Origin: Beutenbergia cavernae DSM 12333
GTDB taxonomy: Bacteria > Actinomycetota > Actinomycetes > Actinomycetales > Beutenbergiaceae
Reading direction: 5' to 3'
Length of the DNA: 64,000 nucleotides
Assembly: GCF_000023105.1 (NCBI RefSeq)
Contig: NC_012669.1
Coordinates: forward strand, 3,225,025-3,289,024
The translations under genes were made by a program, and so were the position numbers. Shown one piece after another: positions 34,040-41,714 of the stretch. Each line of letters starts with the position of its first letter. Position 1 is the stretch's first letter. Below the pieces are notes generated by a model. That model did not search any database and was not told the origin of the DNA. It saw only the letters and a program-made list of their open reading frames with translations.

Positions 34040-34396
34040 ATGGGTGTGTTCATCGGAGCCGTCGTGCTCCACACGCCGGACCCGGGCGGCGCGAGCGAGT
34101 TCTGGCGAGGCGCCCTCGGCTACGACGCTGCGACGTCGAACGCCGACTTCCTGCACCCGCCCGAGTGGCACCCACCGTCGGGCTCGCGCGCGGAGCACGG
34201 CGCGCCGCACGTGCACCTGGACGGCGGGGACGCCACGCACCTGGACCTGTGGGTCGACGCAGACTCCGACCTCGAGACCGAGGTCGCGCGGCTGATCGCC
34301 CTCGGGGCGCGCCGCGTCGAGTGGACCTACGCCGAGGGCGCCGACCACGTCGTGCTCGAGGCACCGGACGGCACGCTGCTCTGCGTGATCCCCTGA
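34040..34396 (+). CDS. VOC (glyoxalase-fold) protein
   Basis: A 118-residue single VOC domain of two babbabb modules. LHTPDPGGASEFWRGALGY is the first module; HVHLD and HLDLWVDA plus LEAPDGTLLCV give His and Glu positions that could bind a metal. It most resembles the glyoxalase/dioxygenase-like group of unknown substrate. GGGGAGG at 34029-34035 is a strong ribosome site. It converges with tatB, the two stops lying in one hairpin. Confidence 0.85.
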   Translation: MGVFIGAVVLHTPDPGGASEFWRGALGYDAATSNADFLHPPEWHPPSGSRAEHGAPHVHLDGGDATHLDLWVDADSDLETEVARLIALGARRVEWTYAEGADHVVLEAPDGTLLCVIP

Positions 34397-34414
34397 CGCG
34401 ACGACGGCGTCAGG
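34392..34414. terminator. Hairpin shared by VOC gene and tatB stops
   Basis: CCTGACGC (34392-34399) pairs with GCGTCAGG (34407-34414), 8 bp around a 7-nt loop. The left arm holds the VOC stop codon, the right arm the tatB stop codon, so it could terminate in both directions. Confidence 0.5.
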
Positions 34415-34793
34415 TCGCCTCGTCGTCGTACGGCGGTGTGCGGTGAGGCCGTGTCCGGGTGGCGGTCGCCGTCCCGTTCGACGCCCCGGCCGCCTTCGGC
34501 TTGGGTTTCGGCTTCGGGGTCGGGCTGAGGGAGAAGACCTCGTCGCCCAGCGCGTCGCGGATGATGCGCCGCGGGTCGTACTTGCGGGGGTCGAGGTCGG
34601 ACAGGTCGAAGTCCTTGTACTCCTCGCCCAGCTCCTCCCGGACGCGCTCGGTCGCGCCCGTCGCCATGCGCTTGACCTCGCGCACGAGACGGCCCAGCTG
34701 CTCCGCGTACGTGGGTAGGCGCTCGGGCCCGATCACGATCGCCGCGACGACGAGGAGGAGCAGGATCTCACCCGTCGTGATGGAACCGAACAC
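34410..34793 (-). CDS. tatB: Sec-independent translocase subunit TatB
   Basis: A 127-residue protein with the TatA/B plan: a short N-terminal transmembrane helix (about 8-23) whose end carries the hinge GPERLP, then an amphipathic helix YAEQLGRLVREVKRMATGA, then a charged cytosolic tail with a PKPKPKPK run. Glu in GEILLL at the N-terminus and the Pro hinge favour TatB. The location beside htrA and sigE is the mycobacterial arrangement. The GTG start at 34791-34793 follows TAGGAT by 6 nt. Confidence 0.93.
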   Translation of the reverse strand: MFGSITTGEILLLLVVAAIVIGPERLPTYAEQLGRLVREVKRMATGATERVREELGEEYKDFDLSDLDPRKYDPRRIIRDALGDEVFSLSPTPKPKPKPKAAGASNGTATATRTRPHRTPPYDDEAT

Positions 34794-34799
34794 GCGTTG

Positions 34800-34805
34800 A
34801 TCCTA
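34800..34805 (-). promoter_or_regulatory. tatB: -10 box of tatB (leaderless)
   Basis: TAGGAT on the minus strand ends 6 nt before the GTG at 34793. Confidence 0.5.
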
Positions 34806-34891
34806 GATGCTGAATCTGGTCCTGGTTGCTACTTCCCCCAAGATCCCGCTCGCAGCCCCCGCCGAGCACCACGGGATCGCGGCGCGAACGG

Positions 34892-36568
34892 CTAGTTGCT
34901 GCGCTCCTCGCCGAGCGTCACCTCGACGTCGCGGTCCTCCCCGTTCTCCCGCAGCGTGAGGACGACGACGTCGCCGGGTGCGCGGGCGCGGATCGCCACC
35001 ACCAGCTCGTCCGGCACCGTGACCGGCTGCCCGTCGATCGCCACGATGACGTCCCCGGCCTCGATGCCTGCCTCGTCCGCCGGGCCTCCGGGGACGACCG
35101 GCTCGGTGTCGCCGTCGGCCTCCTCCAACACCTGGACACCCTCGCCGGTGTAGCGCTGGTCGAGCAGGACGCCGATCACGGGATACGTCGCGAAGCCGTT
35201 CTCGATCAGCTCGTCGGCCGTTCGACGCGCCTGGTTGCTCGGGATCGCGAAGCCGAGGCCGATGCTGCCGGTCTGCCCGGCCCCAGGAGTCTGCGCGATC
35301 GCGGAATTGATCCCGACCACCTCACCCGCGGCATTGAGCAGCGGACCGCCCGAGTTCCCGGGGTTGATCGCGGCGTCCGTCTGGATCGCGTTGATGTACG
35401 AGGCCTGGGTCGCATCCCCCGCCGTGACCGGACGATTCAGCGCGCTGACGATGCCTGAGGTCACGGTGCCCACCAGGCCGAGCGGTGCGCCGACGGCGAC
35501 CACCGGGTCGCCGACCACGATCTGGTCCGAGTCCCCGAGCACGAGCGGCTCGAGGCCGTCACGGTCGATGTGGAGCACGGCGAGGTCGTAGTCGGTGGTG
35601 CTCCCGACGATCTCCGCCGTCTCCTGCGACCCGTCGCTGAAGACGACCGTCAGGTCGGCGTCGCCGGATTCCGCGAGTGCCACGACGTGCGCGTTCGTCA
35701 GGATGTAGCCGTCCTCGCGAAGCACGATGCCGCTCCCGCTCGAGCCCGTGTTTCCTGCGCGCACCTCGATCGACACGGTGCTCGGCAACGTGGCCGCGGC
35801 GATCCCGGCAACGCTCTCCGGTGGCCGGGCGGTGCTCCCCGGATCGCTCGTGGGCAGTGATGACCCGCCGTCGGGCGAGGGATCGTCGAGAAGGTTCGCC
35901 CCGACGATGCCGCCGAGGAGCCCCAGCACCAGCGCGAGGGCGGCGATGAGCCAGACCATCGCCACCGGGACCCCACGTCGATCGCGAGCAGGGGGCTGCT
36001 GCGGGCCGACGGCGCCCGGCTGCGGAGGTCCGAGCCGGTCCTGGTGCACCGGGCCACCCGGGCCGGACGGGCCGGACGGGCCACCCGGGCCGGACGGGCC
36101 GGACGGGCCGGACGGGCCGGACGGGCCGGACGGGCCGGGCGGCGGCGGCGCCTGGGCGGCGGCCCAGCCGGCACTCGCCGGCTCCGTAATGACGGCTGGG
36201 TGCGCCGCCGGTGCAGCCGACGCCGGCGCGTCGAAACGTGGCATCGGTGTCGTCGCGGTCGCCCGGGCGGCCGGTCCGACGGGCGGCTCGACCGGCGCGG
36301 CGGGTGGCTCGACCGGCGCGGCAGGCGGCTCGACCGGCGCGGCAGGCGTCTCCGGGCGTTCGTCCTCGACCGACGGTCCGGCCGGCTCGGGGGCCGCGGG
36401 CGCCTCGGAAGCCTCCCCCTCGGAAGCCTCGCCCTCGGACGTCTCGCCCTCGGAAGGCGGCGGCTCGGCCGGCTCGGCGGCGCGCCACTCCTCGGTCGGG
36501 TCGCCCGGCTGCCACGGTTCGGAGGCAGCACGGTCGGGGCGCGGGGCGGCGTCGTCGGGACTCGTCAT
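34892..36568 (-). CDS. htrA: HtrA/DegP-type membrane serine protease with PDZ domain
   Basis: A 558-residue protein: a long cytosolic low-complexity region (about 1-195), one transmembrane helix (about 202-224), a trypsin-like domain and a PDZ domain (about 455-550). The triad is visible as TNAHVV (His about 292), DYDLAVLH (Asp about 326) and GNSGGPLL (Ser about 405). It degrades or chaperones misfolded envelope proteins. The cytosolic part holds tandem VEPPAAP, SEGEA and GPS/GPG repeats. It follows the anti-sigma gene by about 22 nt, so it belongs to the sigE operon, as in mycobacteria. Start: ATG 36568; a GTG at 36586 is an alternative. Confidence 0.92.
   Translation of the reverse strand: MTSPDDAAPRPDRAASEPWQPGDPTEEWRAAEPAEPPPSEGETSEGEASEGEASEAPAAPEPAGPSVEDERPETPAAPVEPPAAPVEPPAAPVEPPVGPAARATATTPMPRFDAPASAAPAAHPAVITEPASAGWAAAQAPPPPGPSGPSGPSGPSGPSGPGGPSGPSGPGGPVHQDRLGPPQPGAVGPQQPPARDRRGVPVAMVWLIAALALVLGLLGGIVGANLLDDPSPDGGSSLPTSDPGSTARPPESVAGIAAATLPSTVSIEVRAGNTGSSGSGIVLREDGYILTNAHVVALAESGDADLTVVFSDGSQETAEIVGSTTDYDLAVLHIDRDGLEPLVLGDSDQIVVGDPVVAVGAPLGLVGTVTSGIVSALNRPVTAGDATQASYINAIQTDAAINPGNSGGPLLNAAGEVVGINSAIAQTPGAGQTGSIGLGFAIPSNQARRTADELIENGFATYPVIGVLLDQRYTGEGVQVLEEADGDTEPVVPGGPADEAGIEAGDVIVAIDGQPVTVPDELVVAIRARAPGDVVVLTLRENGEDRDVEVTLGEERSN
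36050..36145 (-). repeat. htrA: Tandem 9-nt repeats encoding a collagen-like Gly-Pro tract in htrA
   Basis: Repeated GGGCCGGAC units on the plus strand encode GPS/GPG triplets on the minus strand, about eight in a row with two interruptions. Such arrays change length by slippage. Confidence 0.85.
36282..36352 (-). repeat. htrA: Tandem 21-nt repeats encoding VEPPAAP in htrA
   Basis: About three copies of a 21-nt unit containing GGCTCGACCGGCGCGGC, each coding for seven residues of the cytosolic Pro-rich linker. Confidence 0.8.
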
Positions 36569-36590
36569 CCGCCCAGGATTCCGCACACCG

Positions 36591-37493
36591 TCACTCTGTG
36601 CCCAGCAGGACCTGCCAGCCGCGCGCGATCCGAGCCGCCACGCTCGTGTCGAACTCGCCCGGGGGGAGGTCGGCGATGAGCTCGTGCGCCACGGAGTCCG
36701 GTCCGTCGGTCGCGACGGCGACGATCGTGTCGCCGCACTGGGTCATCCACCACCCGTCCACCTGGTACGCGTCCCGCCCCTCGATCACGACGCTCGGCGA
36801 GCCGGCGAGGGACGCGGGGTCGAGGCGGCCGCGCTGCTCGAGCACGAGCACCGCGTGATCCGGGCCGGCGAGCTGGAGCTGTAGCACCGCGGGGGCTCCG
36901 GTCTGCGCGTCGGCGTCGAGCACGCCGACGTCGGTGACGGCGAGGCCGTCCGGCAACGAGGACGGCGACACCCACCCGTTCTCGGCGACCCAGTCGAGGA
37001 GGTGCTCGCTCACGCGCAGGTTTCCGGCGGACGGCGTCGCCAGCTCGACCGGCATGTCGACGACGGCCGGCGCCACGGGATCGGCCGGGCTCTCCTGGGC
37101 GATGCCGACGGCGAACAGCCCGCCGGCCACCACGCCGGCGCCCGCCAGCGTGCCGACCGCCAGCCTGGTGCGCAGCCGGGCACCAGGCGGGGTGCGCGGC
37201 TCCAGGTCGGTCAGGGGGACGCCGAGGGTCGGCCCGCCGAACACGCCGGCACCGGGGCCGCCGGACGACCCGGGGACCTGGAGCGCGAGCAGGCGCGCCT
37301 GCAGGTCGGCCGGCGGCGGGACGTCGGGCATCGTGGACGTCATCCGCCGGGACGCCCGCTCGGCGGCGAGCAGCGCCGCGCACGCCGAGCAGCGTGCGGC
37401 GTGAGCGAGGGCACGTTCGCTCGCCTCGGGCGAGAGCTGGTGGTCGACGAGAGCGCTGACGCGCGCCCCCAGGTGCGGAGCGAGATAGATCAC
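36591..37493 (-). CDS. rseA: Zinc-type anti-sigma factor of SigE (RseA-like)
   Basis: A 300-residue protein with the anti-sigma zinc motif HAARCSAC (H-x3-C-x2-C, about residues 31-38) inside [29 protein letters not shown], and a putative single transmembrane helix near residues 103-122. The rest is a roughly 170-residue C-terminal domain outside the membrane ([15 protein letters not shown]). Zinc-containing anti-sigma factors hold their sigma factor until stress. The GTG at 37491-37493 overlaps the sigE stop by 4 nt (GTGA). M. tuberculosis RseA is a soluble protein, so this version has an added membrane part. Confidence 0.82.
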   Translation of the reverse strand: MIYLAPHLGARVSALVDHQLSPEASERALAHAARCSACAALLAAERASRRMTSTMPDVPPPADLQARLLALQVPGSSGGPGAGVFGGPTLGVPLTDLEPRTPPGARLRTRLAVGTLAGAGVVAGGLFAVGIAQESPADPVAPAVVDMPVELATPSAGNLRVSEHLLDWVAENGWVSPSSLPDGLAVTDVGVLDADAQTGAPAVLQLQLAGPDHAVLVLEQRGRLDPASLAGSPSVVIEGRDAYQVDGWWMTQCGDTIVAVATDGPDSVAHELIADLPPGEFDTSVAARIARGWQVLLGTE

Positions 37494-38077
37494 GTCACGA
37501 CCTCGCCGGTCAGACGGGCGGCCGACGGCGTGGGGGCACGGTGCGCGAGCGCCTCGCGCAACTGTGCGCGCGCTCGGTGGATCCGGGACCGGACGGTACC
37601 CATCTTGATCCCGAGCGTCGCCCCGATCTCCTCGTAGGACAGTCCCTCGATGTCGCACAGCACCACGGCTGCCCGGTACTCCGGGCTGAGCTGCGCGAGC
37701 GCCGCCTGCACGTCGAGGTCGAGGTTGCCGTGCTCGTACCCGCGCTCCGGGGAGGACGCGTCGGACGCGGGGAGCCGCTCGGCGCGCTCCCCCAGCGCGT
37801 CCATCCTGATGCGCTTCTTCCGGCGGACCTGGTCGAGGAACAGGTTCGTCGTGATGCGGTGGAGCCAGCCCTCGAACGTGCCCGGCGTGTACGAGGAGAG
37901 GGAGCGGAACACGCGGATGAAGACCTCCTGGGTGAGGTCCTCCGCGTCGGCCTGGTTCCCGGTGAGCCGGTACGCGAGCCGATACACGCGCGCCGAGTGC
38001 TGGCGCACGATCTCCTCCCACGACGGCGGCTGCCAGGCCTCGCCGTCGTCGACACCTGCGGGGGTGGTGGAGGGCAC
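37490..38077 (-). CDS. sigE: ECF RNA polymerase sigma factor SigE
   Basis: A 195-residue ECF sigma factor. Region 2 (about 20-85) has [33 protein letters not shown] and the -10-reading helix; region 4 (about 125-175) has [23 protein letters not shown] and [13 protein letters not shown], which reads -35. The order sigE-antisigma-htrA matches the envelope-stress locus of mycobacteria. GTG at 38075-38077 has GGAG 7 nt upstream; the frame extends upstream to a TTG at 38143 without support. A GGAAC-N17-CGTTG motif at 38141-38167 suggests transcription by SigE itself. Confidence 0.9.
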   Translation of the reverse strand: MPSTTPAGVDDGEAWQPPSWEEIVRQHSARVYRLAYRLTGNQADAEDLTQEVFIRVFRSLSSYTPGTFEGWLHRITTNLFLDQVRRKKRIRMDALGERAERLPASDASSPERGYEHGNLDLDVQAALAQLSPEYRAAVVLCDIEGLSYEEIGATLGIKMGTVRSRIHRARAQLREALAHRAPTPSAARLTGEVVT

Positions 38078-38140
38078 CTGGCGGCTCCAAGGACTCGGGG
38101 ACGGCTGTGGCGGGACGTCGATTCTACGCTCCGGGCGGTT

Positions 38141-38167
38141 CAACGCCCGGTGTCGCCCGCGAGTTCC
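38141..38167 (-). promoter_or_regulatory. sigE: Candidate SigE-dependent autoregulatory promoter
   Basis: On the minus strand, GGAAC (38163-38167) and CGTTG (38141-38145) are separated by 17 nt, the spacing and core boxes of ECF sigma-E promoters (GGAAC / GTT). It lies 64 nt upstream of the sigE start codon. A housekeeping-like TAGAAT at 38121-38126 may give a second start. Confidence 0.6.
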
Positions 38168-38168
38168 C

Positions 38169-38174
38169 TACGAT
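38169..38174 (+). promoter_or_regulatory. -10 box of the O-methyltransferase gene
   Basis: TACGAT lies 2 nt from the -35 box of the opposing SigE-type promoter. The expected start site is near 38181, giving a short leader with ribosome site AGGAG before 38201. Confidence 0.5.
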
Positions 38175-38200
38175 GAGGGGCACCGACGCGAGGAGACACC

Positions 38201-38833
38201 ATGTCAGGCGACAAGGCGCAGAGCTGGACCTACGCGGAGAGCTACGCCGAGGAGTCCGAGGCGATCGCCGGTGCGCGCGCCCGCGCGGAGGAGTACGGCG
38301 TCCGTCCCGTGTCGCCCGGAACCGGCGCCGTGCTGCGGATGCTGGCCGCCGCGCTGGGTGCGCGGGTCGTCGCCGAGGTGGGGACCGGGACCGGCGTCAG
38401 CGGGCTCTGGCTGCTCGAGGGCATGACGCCCGACGGCGTGCTGACCACCGTCGACGTCGAGGTCGAGCACCAGCGCGCGGCCCGCGAGGCGTTCGCCGCC
38501 GCCGCGATCGCGCCCACACGGACCCGCGCGATCGGCGGTCGAGCGCTCGACGTCCTCCCCCGGCTCGCGGACGGCGCCTACGACCTCGTGCTCGTCGACG
38601 GCGACCCGGCGGAGGCCGCCGACTGTGCGGAGCAGGCCGTCCGCCTGCTCCGGCCCCGCGGCGCCCTCGTCGTCACCGACGCGCTCTGGTACGACCGCGT
38701 CGCGGACCCCGCGCGGCGCGACGAGGACACCGTCGCGATGCGCGAGCTCGGGAAGTCGCTGCGCGCGGACGAACGCCTGCAGTCGGCGCTGCTGCCCGCC
38801 GGCGACGGACTGCTCGTGGCGACGAGGCGATGA
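38201..38833 (+). CDS. SAM-dependent O-methyltransferase (Rv1220c-like)
   Basis: A 210-residue class I methyltransferase of the O-methyltransferase family 3. VVAEVGTGTGVSGLWLL is the SAM loop, TTVDVEVEHQRAAR the acidic loop, DLVLVDGDPAE the DxxF/Y-like catalytic strand and VVTDALW the metal-binding region. The divergent position next to sigE is conserved (Rv1220c-Rv1221). The start ATG has GAGGAG about 6 nt upstream. Substrate unknown; catechol-like compounds are typical for the family. Confidence 0.9.
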   Translation: MSGDKAQSWTYAESYAEESEAIAGARARAEEYGVRPVSPGTGAVLRMLAAALGARVVAEVGTGTGVSGLWLLEGMTPDGVLTTVDVEVEHQRAAREAFAAAAIAPTRTRAIGGRALDVLPRLADGAYDLVLVDGDPAEAADCAEQAVRLLRPRGALVVTDALWYDRVADPARRDEDTVAMRELGKSLRADERLQSALLPAGDGLLVATRR

Positions 38834-39813
38834 CGGCGGCCGACGCCACCGACCTGGAGGCACTGGCGGCGCGGCTCGGCCCCGACGTCGACCTCGACCG
38901 CACGTCCATCTACGCGTACGCGCCGGTCCACCGCGCGCTGCTCGCCGGCGACGACGGCGAGCTGCACGTCGTCGTCAAGAAGGGGCTCGCGGACGGCGCC
39001 GGCCAACGAGCGATCGCCGCCTGGCAACGGGCGCTCGCCGCCCGCGGCGCTCCCGCCGTCGTCCCGGTCGAGGCGTTCGACGTGCCCCTCGCCGTCGGTG
39101 ACGAGCACTGGGTCGTCTACCCGTTCGTCGAGGGCCGGGACTGGGACGCCACGCCCGCCGACATCGCCGCCGCCGGGCGCCTGCTCGGGCTGCAGCACGC
39201 GGTGTCGCTGAGCGTCACCGACGACGACGACGTCGCGCACCTCCCGTCGTTCTCGTGGCCGGAGCACGACGCCGAGTCCGTCGCGGAGGACGTCGCCGGG
39301 ATCGCCGCGACCTGCGCGGACCAGGGCATCGGGCCCGACGTCGCCGCACGGTGGCGCGCCGAGCTCACGGCGTTCCACGCCACGACGCTGCCCGCGATCG
39401 CCGGCGCCGGCCTGCCGTCTTTCCCCGTCACGCTGGACTACCGCGCCACGAACCTCCGCTACGGCGCGGACGGGCCGGTGTTCGTGGACTTCGAGAACGG
39501 CGAGGTCGCGCCGCGTCTGCTCGACCTCGCGCTCGCCGTCCTGCTCTTCGGCCATGAGGCGCCGGCGAACCCGGGGCGCCTGTTCGACGACGCCGAGTGG
39601 GCGTCGTTCGCCGCGGCGTATCTCGCCGCCGCTCCCCCGCTGACGACGGCGGAGCGCGCCCTGTGGGAGACGGCGCAGACCTACATGCGGCTCGAGTGGG
39701 GCACGTGGGTCCTCACCGAGGGCACGGACGCCGACGAGTGGGCCGACGAGCGGCGGCGCGGCCTCCTGCTCGACCTGCTCACGCTGGAGCCGGGGCGGTT
39801 CCCGCTGCCCTGA
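38830..39813 (+). CDS. APH-family phosphotransferase / kinase
   Basis: A 327-residue protein with the aminoglycoside-phosphotransferase fold. LHVVVKKGLADG holds the ATP-binding Lys, VVYPFVEGRDW the hinge, and VTLDYRATNLRYGADGPVFVDFENG the catalytic and metal-binding region (D in place of the HGD box: LDYRATN, then DFENG). It overlaps the methyltransferase stop by 4 nt (ATGA at 38830-38833), so the two are one operon. Members act on small alcohols, sugars or antibiotics; no substrate can be named. Confidence 0.8.
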   Translation: MTAADATDLEALAARLGPDVDLDRTSIYAYAPVHRALLAGDDGELHVVVKKGLADGAGQRAIAAWQRALAARGAPAVVPVEAFDVPLAVGDEHWVVYPFVEGRDWDATPADIAAAGRLLGLQHAVSLSVTDDDDVAHLPSFSWPEHDAESVAEDVAGIAATCADQGIGPDVAARWRAELTAFHATTLPAIAGAGLPSFPVTLDYRATNLRYGADGPVFVDFENGEVAPRLLDLALAVLLFGHEAPANPGRLFDDAEWASFAAAYLAAAPPLTTAERALWETAQTYMRLEWGTWVLTEGTDADEWADERRRGLLLDLLTLEPGRFPLP

Positions 39814-39823
39814 GCAGCAGGAG

Positions 39824-39841
39824 GTGCGTGCTCGAACGCAC
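39824..39841. terminator. Hairpin between convergent kinase and pepA genes
   Basis: GTGCGT (39824-39829) pairs with ACGCAC (39836-39841) around a 6-nt loop, in the 52-bp gap between the two stops. It is short, without a T-tract. Confidence 0.4.
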
Positions 39842-39865
39842 GACGCGCCCCCGCCGCCGCCGGAC

Positions 39866-41440
39866 TCAGCGGAGCTGCTCGAGCCAGCGCAGCAGCACCC
39901 GCGCGCCGAAGCCGGTCGGCCCTTCCGGGATCTCGTGCGACGCCTTCGCCGACCGCGCCGGCCCGGCGATGTCGAGGTGCGCCCAGCGCCCGGTGCCCGC
40001 GAACCGCTCCAGGAACAGCGCGGCCGTGATCGACCCGCCGCCGACGTGCGGATCCGTCGCGACGTGCGCGACGTCGGCCACCTCCGAGTCGAGGGCGTGC
40101 CGGTAGTCGTCGACGAGCGGCATCCGCCACAGCGGCTCCCCGCTCGCCTCGCCGGCCGCCAGCAGCCCTTCCGCGAGCCTGTCGTCGTTCGCGTACAGCG
40201 CGCCGTGCCGATTGCCGAGCCCGAGGGTCGCGGCCCCGGTGAGCGTGGCGACGTCGACGAGGACGTCCGGGTCGAGCTCCGCCACCGCCCACCCCATCGC
40301 GTCGGCCAGCACCATGCGCCCCTCGGCGTCGGTGTTGAGGATCTCGACGGTCGTGCCGTCGTACGTCGTGACGACGTCTCCCGGCCGGTAGGAGGAGTCG
40401 CCGACGGCGTTCTCGGCGAGGGGCAGCACGGCCGTCACCCGGTGCCGCAGCCCGGCTCGGGCGGCGCCGACCACGACAGCCAGGGCCACACCTGCCCCGG
40501 TCATGTCCGTCTTCATCGGCACCATGGCCTCGCGCGGCTTGATCGCGAGCCCGCCCGTGTCGTACGTGATGCCCTTGCCGGCGAGCACGACCGACCGACT
40601 GGCCGACGTCGTCGCCTGTGGCGTGTACGTGACGGTCACGAGCCGTGGCGGCGATGCTGACGCCGCACCGACGGCCAGCAGCGCGCGGAAGCCGTGCTCG
40701 GCGAGCCACTCCGTCTCGCGGACCTCCACGGAGAGCGTCGGTTCGCCCGCGACGGCAGCACGCGCCTGCTCGGCGACCCACTCCGGGTTCTTGACGTTCG
40801 ACGGCGTCGCCGCCAGCAGCCGTGCCCAGGTCGCCGCCTCCGCGGCGGGTCGAGCGGCGTCGACGGCGCTCTGCGCGCTCGTCGCGGCCGGGGTGATGAG
40901 CTCCAGGGTGCCGACCGGGCGCGCCTTCCCGCTCGTGCGGCCCGTGCGCGGCGGGCGGTAGGCGCCGAGCCAGAACCCTTCGGCGAGGGCGCGGACGGCT
41001 GCGGGATCGCGCGCCGGGTCGTCCAGGCCGACGGTGGTCGCGACGCGGTCCAGCCCCGAGGCGACCTTCGCGAGGGCGGCGCCCGCGCGTCGGAGTGCGG
41101 CCGGTGAGCCGTCGCCGACGCCGATGAGCGCGAGCCGCCGCGGCAGCTCGCCCCACGAGGCGTCGCCGTGCAGGAGCTGCGGGAGGGCGAGCACGTACGA
41201 CTCGCCCGCAGCCCCCGTCAGGCCCGACGTCTCGGCGAGATCCGCCAGGTCGATGCCGTACAGGGCAGCGGCGTCGGCCGTGCCCACGCGCGGCTGGAGC
41301 TCGTCGTGACCGCCCGCGGGCGCGATCGGCACGGCGAGCGCGTCCACCTGACGATCCGGCCTGATCTCGCGCGCGCCACGGGTGCCGCCGAGAGAGCCCT
41401 TCGTGACGAGGACGTCCGGCAGGGTGACGATCGTCGCCAT
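39866..41440 (-). CDS. pepA: Leucyl aminopeptidase (M17)
   Basis: A 524-residue cytosolic aminopeptidase. The C-terminal catalytic domain holds GKGITYDTGGLAIKP, MKTDMTGAG and the family signature NTDAEGRMVLADAM, which give the two-metal site and the bicarbonate-binding Arg. The N-terminal 180 residues form the less conserved M17 N-domain. It removes N-terminal residues from peptides during protein turnover. The start is ATG 41438-41440, 7 nt downstream of the DUF3117 gene, and the two may be co-transcribed. Confidence 0.93.
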   Translation of the reverse strand: MATIVTLPDVLVTKGSLGGTRGAREIRPDRQVDALAVPIAPAGGHDELQPRVGTADAAALYGIDLADLAETSGLTGAAGESYVLALPQLLHGDASWGELPRRLALIGVGDGSPAALRRAGAALAKVASGLDRVATTVGLDDPARDPAAVRALAEGFWLGAYRPPRTGRTSGKARPVGTLELITPAATSAQSAVDAARPAAEAATWARLLAATPSNVKNPEWVAEQARAAVAGEPTLSVEVRETEWLAEHGFRALLAVGAASASPPRLVTVTYTPQATTSASRSVVLAGKGITYDTGGLAIKPREAMVPMKTDMTGAGVALAVVVGAARAGLRHRVTAVLPLAENAVGDSSYRPGDVVTTYDGTTVEILNTDAEGRMVLADAMGWAVAELDPDVLVDVATLTGAATLGLGNRHGALYANDDRLAEGLLAAGEASGEPLWRMPLVDDYRHALDSEVADVAHVATDPHVGGGSITAALFLERFAGTGRWAHLDIAGPARSAKASHEIPEGPTGFGARVLLRWLEQLR

Positions 41441-41447
41441 CGAGTCG

Positions 41448-41615
41448 TCAGCTCGCGACTGCGCCGAGCGCGTCCTTCAGCTCGCCCGCCTCCGCGGGGG
41501 TCAGCTCGACGACGAGGCGGCCACCGCCCTCGAGCGGCACACGCATGACGATGCCGCGGCCCTCCTTGGTGACCTCGAGCGGTCCATCCCCGGTCCTCGG
41601 CTTCATGGCGGCCAT
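41448..41615 (-). CDS. DUF3117 microprotein
   Basis: A 55-residue protein too short for standard length cutoffs: MAAMKPRTGDGPLEVTKEG followed by RGIVMRVPLEGGGRLVVELT and a C-terminal helix ending GAVAS. It matches DUF3117 (mycobacterial Rv1211), one of the best conserved small proteins in Actinobacteria. The predicted fold is a beta hairpin plus helix; function is unknown. GGAGGG lies 10 nt before the ATG at 41615; the ATG three codons later (41606) is an alternative. Confidence 0.9.
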   Translation of the reverse strand: MAAMKPRTGDGPLEVTKEGRGIVMRVPLEGGGRLVVELTPAEAGELKDALGAVAS

Positions 41616-41714
41616 CGCGGCGTATCCCTCCGTCGTCTAGACGGGCCGGCACGCGGCCCGGATGCGGGTCCTAGTCTATGGCACGCCGGTCCGCCGAGAC
41701 CTACCGATGGCGCG

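Noticed and set aside
36050-36145. Regular short repeats that could look like a small CRISPR or satellite
   Set aside because: Units are 9 nt without spacers, and in frame they encode a Gly-Pro-Ser tract within htrA.
38078-38143. TTG start for sigE
   Set aside because: It would place the candidate SigE promoter's start site inside the coding region; GTG 38077 has GGAG at good spacing.
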